Source of the DNA: Polytrichum commune
Lineage: Eukaryota > Streptophyta > Polytrichopsida > Polytrichales > Polytrichaceae
Direction: 5' to 3'
Length of the DNA stretch: 60,000 nt
Assembly: GCA_950295325.1 (NCBI GenBank)
Contig: OX485808.1
Coordinates: 19,366,527 to 19,426,526 of the forward strand
Shown: in pieces, positions 18,677 through 30,819 of the stretch
How the letters are laid out: each line of letters begins with the position of its first letter
Numbering within the stretch: position 1 is the stretch's first letter
The notes under the pieces: model-generated
The model's input: the letters and a program-made list of their open reading frames with translations, nothing else
What the model was told of the DNA's origin: nothing
Databases searched by the model: none
Translations under genes and position numbers: made by a program

Positions 18677-20022
18677 CCCGTCAATGGGCAACCCTGCACT
18701 TTTTCTGCAGGTGCCCCCTATAAGTTCGTGGGGGGGTACTTAACGTCCCCCCTTCATTAATTCAGTGTATTGGAAACTTTGGGAACCGTAAGACCCTATT
18801 TTGGGAATTTGTTGCCCAGAGCTCAACAATAAGACACCCCCTCAATAATCTTACTTCAATCACAAGTTTGCACTTCAACCATGTGGTTTGGAAATATTTC
18901 ATTTATGTCATGATATGGGCTCCTTTTTTTTCCCTTTTGCTATACCCTTTTTGCATGGGAGAGGGGTACTATTGTTGATGAATCAAGCATAATAGGGAAC
19001 CCAACAAACAAAGACCATGTCTATACGATTTTTCTTAAATAATTTATACTAGGTGTATGCAAAGCCAATCCAAGCAACAAAGGCCATGAGTTTACACATT
19101 TTCCCTCATTCCCTCATTAAAAGAATGCAAGCCTACGTATATGTGAAGCTGACAAGGAAAGTTGTGCACATAATCCTTTATTGTGGGATATAATGATGCA
19201 ACTTAGTTGACATTTGTGGATTATCTTGTGGTTCAAATCCAATCACTCCCATTTGCTAATGTAGCTATGTACAAAGAGCCCCATAGCCAACCCTAAAGTG
19301 TTTGCTTTGAAGATTCAACTTGAGGTTCCTTTTGTCTTGTTTGTTGTTGCTTAAGTATCATCCACCCCCATGTTTTCTTGTTTTGTTCAACAACCTAGAG
19401 TTCATGCCACATATTTAGTATCTTAAACACCTTCTTGTTTTTATACTAGATATTGCAAACCACCACATCATGGACATTAAGCTATAGATACTTCTAACTT
19501 GACAATGGTTGTGATCTTGGCATCTTGACTAAGGAAACATACATGCCATATCATCCACGTAGCTTACTTTGATCCTTCCAATGTTGGTGAACTTACACAA
19601 CTCAATTATTGCCTACTATGTGCATCTATCCCTTCGATTTGTAGTGAATGAGTCCATGAATTCTACCACACTTTGTTAGGTTTCAACCAAAAACAAAATT
19701 ATTATAATAAACATGTGGTCAAATAGGGTTAGTACTCAAGTTGGTGTGGTGAGTAATATACTTAGATGTCATTCTCCCTAAGTTAACTTGCTATAGACAA
19801 CTACCCAAATGTCCATCCAAGTTCGCTTATATGTTCCAGCACTTCCTTTCCATAGTTCACATGGTTAGACGAACTGTTGACCAATTTGTTTTCCCTTCGA
19901 TATTGGTGCCCCATATTTTTAAATAATAATTATACATTCTCACCCTCCCTTGGGCGTTCTCCCATATTAAAACAGTTAAGAAGGACATAATCAAAACTAC
20001 CAAAAATACAAAAACTTGCATT
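18677..20022. other. Intergenic DNA, no gene recognised
   Basis: Moderately AT-rich unique-looking sequence with no open frame of interest and no terminal repeats that I could pair. Confidence 0.5.
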
Positions 20023-20028
20023 AAAAAA
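20023..20028 (-). terminator. Pol III terminator of tRNA-Gln
   Basis: On the minus strand a run of six T residues begins 19 bases past the tRNA 3' end. Confidence 0.7.
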
Positions 20029-20047
20029 GAACAACACGCATATTCAA

Positions 20048-20118
20048 GGTCCCGGCGAGATTTGAACTCGCGTTACTGGATTCAGAGTCCAATGTCCTGA
20101 CCACTAGACTACGGGACC
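20048..20118 (-). tRNA. tRNA-Gln (anticodon CUG)
   Basis: On the minus strand a complete 71-base cloverleaf is seen. The acceptor is GGTCCCG pairing with CGGGACC. The D arm is GTCT/GGAC, the anticodon stem TTGGA/TCCAG with loop CTCTGAA (anticodon CTG), and the T arm GCGAG/CTCGC with loop TTCAAAT. Both Pol III boxes are good. No intron. It should decode CAG. Confidence 0.96.
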
Positions 20119-20324
20119 GGAGGATACGCTTCTTCTGGAATCAATATGTTATTATACCATAGGCCTACTGTCTGCTATGCATGCTTGCTTTCAGAACGGA
20201 AGGCTCTAGCAGATTATTGAGGGCAATGAAACAAGACCTCAACACCTAGGCATTTATGGTCAGCAAACGATATCGGTGACATCCGGAATCCGGATCATCA
20301 AGTTTTTAGATCGAATTTGTTGCA

Positions 20325-20712
20325 GAGATTCCTTCTCGTTTTCTTGTGACAGTTTGCCGCTTATTTTTTCAAACGGTGACGTATTCCTACTTTTTGAAGG
20401 AGTTTCAATGGACCGTTTCGGGCTTCTTAGAATAATCACCACCTGGACAGTTGTAGGGTTTTATCCGGATTGAGTTTTCGCATTTGTGATCATCAAAAAA
20501 TCCTGGTGTTGTTCGAATCAGTAAGTTATAACTTAGATCGAGTGTTCGCTGCGATTCCTTCTCGTTTTCTTGTGATTCGGTTTGCCGCTTGTTTTTTCAA
20601 ACTATGATACTATCCTACTTTCTCTGGATTTTTAATGGACCGTTTGGATCTTCTTGGAATAATCGCCACATGGACAGTTTGAAGAGTTTTGTCTGGATTG
20701 AGTTTCCACACG
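20325..20712. repeat. Tandem duplication of about 230 bp
   Basis: GATTCCTTCTCGTTTTCTTG through TGGACCGTTT...GGATTGAGTTT occurs at about 20,329-20,476 and again at about 20,553-20,705 with roughly 80% identity by eye. It lies between the tRNA and the AP2/ERF gene. Confidence 0.7.
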
Positions 20713-22768
20713 CTCGCAGATGGATTCGATTGGCGACCAGCATGGGAATGGTGGATTAATTGGAGTTGTGGATAAGGAAATGAGAGGCGGGCAAGGAAGG
20801 CCATCCTCTTGCATGGAGGACGGATGCAAGTAAGCAGGAATTGCGGCAAAGTTTCTGTCGCACTCGAGCTCAGCGAGTGATTGATCAGCGCTCATACGTG
20901 TGTTAGGTGTCATTTTGTTTGGTTACGAACAGAAGAGGCTTGAAGAAACCAAATAATTGTTAAAACGAGGTGCTAATGCAGGGCCTGACAAATTCATCAT
21001 CAATCGCCGCTAAATGATTCCTTGAGGCTGGTCGGGGCCCGACAGCACATTCGAAGCAGAGACGGTTCTTTGGTAAGTAGTTTGAACTTTGGAGGATATT
21101 AACAACATCTTCCAATTGCGTTGAAAATATCTCTAAATTTCATCCTCCCTAGATGAACCGCGCCAGATTCCTCGCGAATGACCAATTGCATGCTGTCGTT
21201 CATAACCGCCATGTCGGAATATATCTTCTGCGTAGTATCTGTTCTCCGCGAAGAAATCTGTGAGCTTCGTGTCATCACCGTCCCATGCGTAAGGAAAAAA
21301 ATACCTGTATTCACGTTACCATAGGTTCATGCAGATGCTGGTGCAGGTGCAAAATGTGAACACTCCATTTGAAATATGCTGTAATGTGATCTAATGCGCA
21401 GGAGCTATACTACACAAGTAGTGACGGGAGAAACGTCCTTCTAAAATAAGGATAGCCCGAGTCATGCCACATACTAGAACAGAAATTCGGACCAGCAAAC
21501 TTCATATTATGATATGTCAGAGTTGTTGAACCCAGCCTCAACAGCGGGCACATTGCTTGCTGTGCATCTAAACCTAGTATTCTCGTCGTTAAACCTAGTG
21601 CTCTCCTCCTTGTACGAGACCGTGCCTAATTCGTTGCTTCGCCTTCTTCTACGATGACCGAGTCCGCACTTGGAGATCCAACGACCTTCAATTCGAAGAC
21701 AAATCTGAAATGCTCGGAGTTCTAGCGCCAAAAAAACTGTTGGCTCTTTGAGTGATACCTTCGAAAACCTCCGCGACATGCTCGATCTCGGTCAGCCACG
21801 GTGGAAAAGGAATCCAGACAAAAACATGATTCTCCTGTGTATACTACCAGAGCATTGCCATCGCCATCTATTGTCCGGCAATGTGTGTGGTAGAAAGGAT
21901 TGATATTACACTTGTCATTCGTAGACCCTCAACACCTCGTCTCGGTAGAACTGACTACTTAACATTTCAGTCTACATCTAATGAATCTCTAGCTAACTGC
22001 ACATTGCCAACCTCGGCTTAAAGCAATTGAGGGCGGACAAGAAAGTACCTGATTGACAATGCTCACCAAAATTTGAAGGAAATTAACCACCAAGAATATC
22101 AATGGTGATTTGATTGACTTCTGCGTCGGAAATGTGACCACGCCCTTTTTACGCATTTATTGTACAAACCCGCGGCCAGTACTTGCAATTTCTTCTGCAG
22201 CTCTTGGTGGAAACATAAAGACTTCCCTCTGGAAGCATCGTGCAAAGCCAATGTGGCCGAAAGAATGCAAACAAAAATATGAGCGTGGAAACCTGCTGCT
22301 GCACTACTGCCTTTGGATCCCGTTCGCCAGTGAATACCACCTTTGAGTAGATTCATGCTCCCTAGTTGATAGCCTGAACATTAACGGGGTCGTGGTTTCA
22401 CTGGAAAGCTCTAAATAATATTCTCTTTGTCTGGAATTCCAGATTTCTAAGACGCATCGCAAAATTGATGGACTGTTGACATTTTTTGAAATGAGTACTG
22501 ACACCCGCGTGTGGAACTAGATCCAAATCGGTGTCTCAGTCGACGGGAAGAAATCCCTCATATGCTCCTTGAAGGCTTGAGAAACTACACACTGCTGATT
22601 CAACTAGATATGGACAATCGGTGCAGCCTGCAAACACATCAGACTCCGCCAAGTGTGGTGCACATAAGAATATGAAGATAACCAGATGAGAGGAACAGTT
22701 CATCGCAAGCGGTGAGCAGTGCGTCACCTCCGCTGTAATCTGATAAGAAAATGACCACTGCAAAAATT
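20713..22768. other. Gene-flanking region downstream of the AP2/ERF gene
   Basis: More GC-balanced than the transposon-rich DNA. It may contain the 3' untranslated region and introns of the AP2/ERF transcript. Short open frames of 60-93 codons have no recognisable domain, and I do not call them. Confidence 0.35.
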
Positions 22769-24052
22769 TCAACCAGTTTTTACCCGACAATTCTTCTGAG
22801 AGCCAGCTAAGTCGGCGGATTTCGCCCTCTTGTGTCTTGGCCGCTTGGGATCAAGCGGGCTTGATTCATATGACATGTCTGAAGAAACAGTATTGACGTG
22901 ACCTGGTATGCAAGTGGCGGCGGCTGCTGCTGCTGGCTGTTTGTCCATCCTGCGGTGGAGTCTATCCTTCGCAATAAGTCGCGCATGCGTCTTGATAAAA
23001 TTGAGCTTTGGCCTCTCGTCCAGGCTCTTATCCAACGGATGAGCCATAAGATATTCCAGCGATTCCGGGAAATTGAAATCTGAAGCTGACTTCTCGAAGT
23101 AGAAAATGCCTGCGTCGTGCGCACTCGCCGCCTCCTCCTCCGTCTTGTAAGTTCCAAGCCACACGGTTCTCTTCCCGTTCGGTGGTCTTATTTCCGTTGT
23201 CCACTTCTTGTGTTTGTACCGGACCCCCTTGTAACTGGACTTCGGCTGCTCACATACCTGTGAGCTCACCGACTTATCATGCACGGCAGGTGAGCCTTCT
23301 TGCCATCCACTGTCATCAGGATAAGTTTGCGAGAACGTGCCTTGCGAAACATCACTAACTGGAGCTGAATACTCAGGCTGATCATCTTCCGGAGTAGAGC
23401 GAATACTTGCAAAGTTAGGAACCTCCATTGGATCTCCACCAATTCCAGACGACTCTTCGCCAAAGGAGGGAAAACTCGGAAGCGAGTCTATATTGATTGA
23501 GTCTAAGTTTCCACCCACGGCACAGTCGACGTAGACTTCGGCACCCTCAAAGACATTGAGAAACTCCGGTTCCTCAGGGTGAGTAGTAGATGAGGCGACT
23601 TCTTGATGAGCAGTGGAGCCTCCATGGCTCTCCTCGCGGATACTCTCAAACTTTGTCAACTTAGGAAGAAAACTCACTCGAGAGGAGTCCCCATGCTTTG
23701 CAGGAAACGAGTGCGCTTTGATGCGTCCACCTTTTGACGATCGCTCCTCATCTTGCTGCGCATGTTTTGACGTCGCAGTATGATCCCTCACCTTCCGGCT
23801 TCCGAGTCTCGGCCATGTCTTGATCTTCTCAAGGATCGTGGAAAAACGGCCATCGCCAGTTCTGCTGTCATCTGCTGTCACGGTCCATCTGCGCTTCAGA
23901 CGGCTGAACTTCAACTTCGCGTACTCGTGTATATCAAAGATACGCGTCTTAACTTTATCTTCATTCTCTAAAAGCTCCCACCGAAACCATTCTATAGTAT
24001 CACGGATTTTTTGCTTCTGATGTGTTATGTGAGCCTGAGCCGCCCACGGCAT
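22769..24052 (-). CDS. AP2/ERF-domain transcription factor
   Basis: 427 aa from ATG 24,052. A single AP2/ERF DNA-binding domain lies at about residues 272-331: SYKGVRYKHKKW, TTEIRPP, VWLGTYKTEEEAA, AHDAG and FNFP follow the family order (YRG and RAYD elements, WLG). At the two residues used to separate DREB and ERF subfamilies it has T and P rather than V/E or A/D, so I do not assign it to either. The N-terminal 90 residues are basic and helical-looking. The middle is Ser/Glu/Asp-rich and acidic, a plausible activation region. The C-terminus has a poly-Ala tract and a basic cluster DPKRPRHKRAK, a likely nuclear localisation signal. By family it should act in the nucleus on GCC-box or related promoters; targets are unknown. 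The frame is uninterrupted and the surrounding DNA is low in repeats, so this is the best host gene in the window. Confidence 0.9.
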   Translation of the reverse strand: MPWAAQAHITHQKQKIRDTIEWFRWELLENEDKVKTRIFDIHEYAKLKFSRLKRRWTVTADDSRTGDGRFSTILEKIKTWPRLGSRKVRDHTATSKHAQQDEERSSKGGRIKAHSFPAKHGDSSRVSFLPKLTKFESIREESHGGSTAHQEVASSTTHPEEPEFLNVFEGAEVYVDCAVGGNLDSINIDSLPSFPSFGEESSGIGGDPMEVPNFASIRSTPEDDQPEYSAPVSDVSQGTFSQTYPDDSGWQEGSPAVHDKSVSSQVCEQPKSSYKGVRYKHKKWTTEIRPPNGKRTVWLGTYKTEEEAASAHDAGIFYFEKSASDFNFPESLEYLMAHPLDKSLDERPKLNFIKTHARLIAKDRLHRRMDKQPAAAAAATCIPGHVNTVSSDMSYESSPLDPKRPRHKRAKSADLAGSQKNCRVKTG

Positions 24053-25680
24053 CGTGCTTCGCCCGTATTCTGGTTGGGTTGTAGCTCTTCTTCTACGATT
24101 GCAAACACTACTGAGGGATCTTTTGATGAGTCCAGACAGTCATCGAGGGTTTGGCGCCTGGTGGTTCTCTTTCGACCTCCTAAGCTCTCTCAATTAAATG
24201 CCTAGTCAAACCTGCGTCAGGAAATTTGGAACCTGCGGGAAGAAGGGAGGCAGAAAAGGACGCCTGCAAAGTTCATCTACACATAATGGTTACCCTGGAC
24301 ATTTCCATCCACATCAGGTGTTCATGCAACCGCATCTTGAAAGAAGAGCGACCGCAACCACTCTTCACAAATTTGTTGTAACTCACTCGGCGAAATCGGA
24401 GCTTCAACGCTCCCTCGACTGTTTCCAAGAGGCACCAGCCACCCCCCCCTTCGCCGGAGGCCGTACTTGACATGAGCAAGAGAACAAAGTGTGAGCAGGA
24501 TATACTCCGAGGCCACCAGTCGCCACTTGTGTCCAGAAAAAGACGGAGTAAAACTTTCTGTGCTGCAGTCTGCCACGAGGGCTACCTTCCAAAATGCGGG
24601 AGAACAACCTCTTGTCACTTATGGACAGTTGACAATGTCAAAGTAAAGTAGGGGGAAATCATTCCTCGCTCACTGCACTCTCGAGAAATTTCGAAGGGCA
24701 GACTTACTGCCGCCCAGTCAAACTCGCATCTCTAGGTCCCGCGAGTCTTGTATTATCGGTGTTCGAAAGCCAAATACAAATACGGCACGGTTCTGAAGCT
24801 GCTCAAGGATATCGAACTCGATCGATCGCAACGCCTCCGAAGATGCTGCTAAGTAAAGCCTTTGCACAACTAATCTCGTGCAGGTAAAACGGAAAGTCGA
24901 AGCATGAAAAGATAACCTGGAGAAAATCCTCGTGCAGGGCAACTTCCTATAAAGCATTCAAATTCTGGTCAAAGTGCATGTCCATTACACTGATGAAGAC
25001 TAGAGGAGGACGAAGACCTCGTGCGTCAGGGTCAAATCCAGGAACTTAAACGTCGATTGCTTTGTTGGTGCCACTTGTCGAAGAAAGGAGAACCTTACAA
25101 TCCTCCAACCTTCTAACCCCAACCGCTAATAAATGGACCACGATCAATTCAAAGCCTCGGAGAGAACGCACTGCAAAAGCCTGGAGTCCAACCCTCTCAT
25201 CAGCAATATGTGTGCAGGAGAATCATCACTACAACAAAGACGACAATTTGACCAAAGCATAAGCTAAGCAAAGAAATCGGCCCAGAAGCAACCTAAAACC
25301 AGAAGCAGCAGTATAGAAGCTATTCAACACCAGGCTATTCTTTAGACACGAAGACCGACAGTCGGTACTCGCTCAAAACCCCTGCAGATTAGAAGGTTGC
25401 AGCCACAAATTCCTGCCGAAACTAACATACTTTCCTTCAAATTCTAGTGCAGGCACGACTCCCGGAACCTGCATACTAAGTTCGAGGAAGGCCAGGGTTT
25501 GATGTGACTGAATTTCGTCAGCAAGCTATAGTGATGATCACCACTACTGCGCAAGGGTGGATAAATGGCAACTAACAATCAAGTTTATGTATGCAGGTTA
25601 AGTTATTCACCGATTTGGCTGTGAATGGCAGAGAGAACTGAGCCAGCGAGGTCGGTCTGAATTTGAGGATTGTCAGTGAG
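24053..25680 (-). other. Upstream region of the AP2/ERF gene
   Basis: About 1.6 kb of relatively GC-balanced DNA. Minus-strand frames of 98 codons (24,322-24,618) and 79 codons (24,718-24,957) lack known domains and could be upstream open frames in a long leader or chance. No clear TATA box was placed. Confidence 0.35.
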
Positions 25681-25690
25681 CCAGTGAAGA

Positions 25691-25718
25691 GAATGAAGAA
25701 GAAGAAGAAGAAGAAGAT
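25691..25718 (+). repeat. (GAA)n microsatellite
   Basis: About eight GAA/AAG triplets in a row. Confidence 0.85.
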
Positions 25719-25799
25719 GCGGTGCACGCAATTCAAACAAACTTTTTTGCAACCCTGCATAACTATTCTAGTTAACGGGCATCACTGAATCGAACAGAA

Positions 25800-27099
25800 T
25801 TACTAAGTAAAATATGTTGTTTATTTGCAAGGGTGGGGAGCGGGAGGAAATTTTCCTGCCAGTTGGCTACTCCAAAATTGTAAGTGGAGTCCGAGGAAAT
25901 CTCTACCGATGATTCCTCCAAGTATAGAAACCAGGTAAGTATTCACTGTTCCCTCGCAACCTTCCACCTTTTCGAATCAAAATCTACAATTGGTCACTAC
26001 TGTAGCCTAAGTGGTTGACTTAGTTGAAACGTTCGTAGGTGGTTGAATCCTCTACCTGAGCTACCAGTCACCCTCACTAAAGTTGTGGTGGGTGACCACG
26101 TGGACATCCATGTGATGAAATAATTCATCTCTAAGGGGACTCGGAGGATTTGGTACCACTCGCGAAAAAATGCCATTTAATGTGTTTTTGTAGACACGTG
26201 ATACTGTACCACCTATGTTGTGTGTTTCCGTTCTCCTTCACTTTTTGCAGGTCCACCCTCCCCAAGAGCAAACATGAAATCATAAATGAACAAAATAATC
26301 TCCATGCCATCGTTAGTACCCCTTACCCATAACTTCCAACGTCCAATTTCTCTCAAATTTGTCCAGAAAATGTGACCTCAATTTCAGCGACCATAGCTGA
26401 AGATTTAAAGTTTTTTTGACAATCCTAATCGTAGAGATGTTTCCAAGTTAGAGGTGGCCGCTCACACTCCAAAATTTGAACGTTGAAGTTCTATTGTGTA
26501 GGAGATTATAATCGGAATGTCAAGAGTGGTTTTGAGGGGTATTATTTTAGAGATTAACTCAGGGTACGTTTTTTTTATCAAACCTCCACTCAAATCATCT
26601 CCAAATGACAAAATATTACCCTCATTCAAAAGAGGGGCAAGAAACCTACTCAAATCAACTCACAGATCTTGAAACCATTATTTTGTGATTCTTTGGGAGG
26701 CTTTGCAATTTGCGGCAGCAGTGCAATAATTGTGCACCTTCCACTTGGATTTACACCCACCAACACATGTTTAACTTTTAAAAATCCAATAATAGATGTT
26801 TAGGATATGTTGCGTTTGAGTATCATGCAAATTTTCATATCAATTGGGAATTATTTGCACATAGGGATCAACAAAAAACATGTCTAGGATATGTTGCCCC
26901 TAAACCGCAAAGGTGACAAATGTCAAGTTTTGGTTCGTGGAGCGGTTCCACTATAAATCAGTTGAGAGCACACTCCCATATTTGAATTAATCCAAAAATT
27001 TACTAACTTTGTTGAATCAAAATTATCCACGTGGCAAAACACAACATACTTGAACATGAACAAGAGGAGTAATTAAAGCAGTCAAGAAATCATTTGTAT
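25800..27099. other. AT-rich intergenic DNA
   Basis: No gene, RNA or paired terminal repeats recognised. Confidence 0.45.
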
Positions 27100-27435
27100 T
27101 ACACTAAATATGATATTTAGTGTTGATTATATTTAGTGTTGTTACCACCCCATCTTGCTCAACACTAATTTTCAATTTTTTGATAATTAGTGTTAGACAT
27201 AAATGCGCCACCACCTTCCCTACCGCCATCTCCTTTCTCCTTTTATCATTGTTAATTTTTTTTCATATCCTTACTAACTCTAATTTAATTGGTGCATGTA
27301 ACTTCCACATATTACCATAGTTGGTATTTAGTATTTGAATTTACATTTAATGTTACTTACTTTCACAAGGTTAGTAATATTTAGTGTATGCGTTCATTTT
27401 TAGTGTATCAAACACTAAATATCATATTTAGTGTA
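27100..27435. mobile_element. MITE with palindromic ACACTAAATAT termini, copy 1
   Basis: Each end is TACACTAAATATGATATTTAGTG, itself a near-perfect palindrome, and the two ends are inverted copies of about 25 bp. The 336-bp interior is AT-rich and repeats TTTAGTGT and ACACTAA many times. No coding capacity. I could not define a target duplication. A related copy lies at 47,039-47,411. Confidence 0.7.
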
Positions 27436-28976
27436 GTGTCAAAGGTGTCAGAGCAAAATGCTCACAACCAAATTATGGTCGCATAGGACAATGGATGAGG
27501 TATTCAATGTGACTGGTTGCTATTTCAAGCTACACTTATCAAAAATAACCCCACCTAAAAAACTTTCGTCTATTAATATTATCCGTCCAATTTTGTTGAG
27601 AGATTTGGATACAAAGAAATGAACTATATTCAAATATATATTATGTATATCTTATCATTACTATGAGATATGAGCATGTTTTCACTTCCACTTTGTAAAA
27701 AAGTCATGTTCAATATAATGTCAATCTCCAGAATGAGTAAAAGTTGATTGTCATACTTTGTTTGGGCTCATACAAACTATCACGTGGACCATAGCATTTA
27801 AGTTATGCCATGCCTCGAAGGTCAACGCATGTGTAGCTGCAATCTCAAAAGAATCGTCCAAATTCCATAATTCCATATTATATTTCCATATGCATTCTCA
27901 AGGAATGTACATTCATCAATTGCTACAACTGTTCTATCAGAATAGGTACATATAGGCATCACTATCCTTCTCAAAGTGAATTGAAGTTCTAACTTTTCAT
28001 AGTACAATCACATGTGCTTCTTGGGTTTTATGGGTGCTTTAGTGGAATGAAGTCAACACCAAAAGAGCCTGTGTAAGTTATAAGCCAATACCATAGGTAT
28101 AAATATGTGATCGTCAACCGTATGGATGCTATCTTAAAAATTATTTCCATTAATTCCTATTCTTAGATAAAGGACTTCAAAATTCATTCATTCTTTCATC
28201 TTAACCCATCTTACATTTCACAAAGAGCTCTAAATCTTCGAGAACCTTGCTTCTATTTACCATGCTTGCACCCATCTATCGTTATGTAATCTATATGACA
28301 ATTTTTAATAAGCCTCCAACCAGTTTTCACTTGGTTTATGAGATTCAAATCATATTTAACACAACATATTAAAGGCTAAAATTAACAAACTTTGGAGTAG
28401 AATGTCATTTGACTTTGTGGAACATTGAGCATAGGGTGCGGAAGCACATGCACAAAGAATGATGCAAGAAAAACTTTGATGCAACAGTTTGGTATCATGA
28501 CAATTAGGCACCTACATCACACTACCAATTATGATTGGGACTTGAAGATATATGTGTGCTCACAGTGGTCTCCTTTGTTGGCATTAAGGTTTGAAGTGGG
28601 CTTCAAGAGTGACACCCGAGCACTTTGCATGGTGTGGGGGATGTATTAAGGTAATTTTGAAAAAAAATAGGGTAGATTTGAAATGTGTGTTTAAACTACC
28701 CAAAGCATAAAGGTAAATTAGGGTATATGTGCAAAAAATGGAGATCAAAATGGACTTTTGATCACCACATAGGGGTCCATTACTTGGTTGGATTGTTAGG
28801 TGTAAATCAACATCAAATCAATCTTGTAACACGTGAGAGTCTTGTATTGAAAAGGGCATTGTTTACCTTTGGTTGAGCACTTCGTACACAACTTTATTGA
28901 GCAAGCATATCCTAGCTAGGTTAGTCATTGTGATTGGTCAAAGTTGACTTGTTATTCTTAAATTAGTGAACAAGGA
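27436..28976. other. AT-rich intergenic DNA
   Basis: No gene recognised; open frames are under 75 codons and featureless. Confidence 0.45.
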
Positions 28977-29175
28977 GAATTGGTCGCTGGTTATAGATGA
29001 ACTAGTTGAATTTGAGAATAACCAATTGAAGTTCAAGACTTCATGAAAACTACCGACCATTTAAGATGTATTTATAGCTTAAATTAATAAAGAAAAACCG
29101 ACAGATGTCAACATGTAACTAGTTGGACTTGGAAACACTAGGATCTTGACCAGTTATCCTCAATATCCTCCCCAG
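28977..29175 (+). repeat. Dispersed repeat A, copy 1
   Basis: About 200 bp including GTTATAGATGAAC, AACCAATTGAAGTTCAAGAC and GGACTTGGAAACACTAGGAT. Homologous to 46,363-46,570 (inverted) and 49,440-49,640 (direct). Noncoding. Possibly a SINE or LTR fragment. Confidence 0.75.
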
Positions 29176-29179
29176 ACAT

Positions 29180-30259
29180 TGTCTTAAACCAATCTCACAC
29201 CCTCCTTGCACCCACCATTTTGATTGGTTGAAGTAGGTGTTACATGTATTTAATACTACATGTGAATACTGGCTTTTTACTTTTGGCTTACTTAATGCAC
29301 CGTTGCACTCACTCGTTAACAGTTTAAGGACATAATTCACTTGAATTTTTTCCTAAATGCTTTTGGAGCCCAATTTGGACCTCTCATACATATGGTATTG
29401 TAGAATTGTGTAATGTGAATACAAATTGTGGTGTGATTTTTTGGCAAATAGTGCTTGTTGTCTTCCAAGGTTATTATTGAAACATGTACACAAAGTAACT
29501 TGGAAAGGAAGTTGACTACTTGGAGTGCAATGAATGGGTGTATGAGTGCATAGATTTGGGTGCATTCATGTGTGCACTCAAATGTAGTGGGTAAATAATA
29601 TGCAACTTGTAGAAAATACCACAAACAATTTCATCATAACCAAACCAAATTATAAGTACATGTTCATAACCATGGTATTATATTTATACATATTTTGTGG
29701 AAAATTAAATATTGCATGTACAACAACAAACATTGAATAGTCAAAATATTGGATATATATAAATTTTAACTATTACAATCCAATTGAAAACTTGACATTG
29801 GAGAATTCTCAACATACATCTTCATCAAATTAATATTTTTCATTTTCATAATAAACTAGAATTTCCAATATATATGTAAAATTTCATTCTTCATGAGCTT
29901 CTATGTCCATGAAGATTTCTACTAATCGTCTAGGATAAAGATCTGATGATTGGCTTGATGTCTCTAATGAAACTTCTTGTTGTTGGGCCATATGTTGTGC
30001 CATAGACTTTGCATATATTGGTAGGTCAGCACTAAAATTTGGAGTTCTTGGTACTTTTGCAAACTAATCTTTGAATCCAATGCTAATCATGCACACAAAA
30101 ATACAATGTTAATACAAGATGAACTAATATATTGAAAAATAAATTAACATATACAAATTCGTTGTATGAAATTTGTAATTAGCTTGAAGACTTACTCACT
30201 ATTCAAAATTGGATAAATCGATGACCACAAATTTGCACCTTTGCTTTGGAGCTACATCC
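29180..30259. other. AT-rich DNA without recognised genes
   Basis: Nothing supportable beyond short chance frames. Confidence 0.4.
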
Positions 30260-30819
30260 TCAAAATTTGGACCAATACTTGAGGAAGGTTATGAGGGTAC
30301 TTAAGATACATTTGGTTGCTTCAACATTCAAACTTTGGAATAAAACATCCAATAACCCCATGTGTATTTCTTCATTTGCTTCAAAAGCAAAAATGTATCT
30401 TCCACTTTCTTTTGCAACATGAAAACTTGCACCTATATCCACTGACAAATCCAATACAAGACCACATAATGGAGAGCATGCTTCAATGACCAAAGGGTTA
30501 TTTTCTTTAGCTCCCTCCAATGTTGTCCACATTGTTTCAAACATATGCTTATGTTCGTTATTTGATTGAACAAAACATCCAATTGTTTGATGTCCACAAA
30601 TGGTCCAATGTAACTAGCAGCATTCAAGAGAGAAAATGAATTAGTTGGTTCCCTCAAGAGAAGAATGTCGGAAAGAGTAGTTTGCACACCGTTAAGAGCA
30701 TTTTGTGGTAGAAAGTTCACAATCATGAATGTTTTGACATGCTCCCTTAAACAAAACTTTGTTGGACGATCTCTGGTCCCTAATGCATAACTCACAATTT
30801 TTTCTTGGAGTCTTGCCAT
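30260..30819 (-). pseudogene. Broken ORF with methyltransferase-like segment
   Basis: Two overlapping minus-strand frames (30,433-30,819 and 30,260-30,544) read as one protein after a shift near 30,540. The first frame contains RPTKFCLREHVKTFMIVNFLP. The second contains PLCGLVLDLSVDIGAS...ESGRYIFAFEANEE, which has the shape of a SAM-binding loop followed by the acidic residue ending strand 2 of Rossmann methyltransferases, with the usual GxG degraded. Upstream codons extend the reading but contain further stops. It is probably a decayed transposon-borne or host gene. The methyltransferase assignment is tentative. Confidence 0.35.

Noticed and set aside
22769-22830. A 3' intron near the end of the AP2/ERF frame (GGTAAAA...TTTTTGCAG)
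   Set aside because: It would be about 30 bases, too short for a plant intron.
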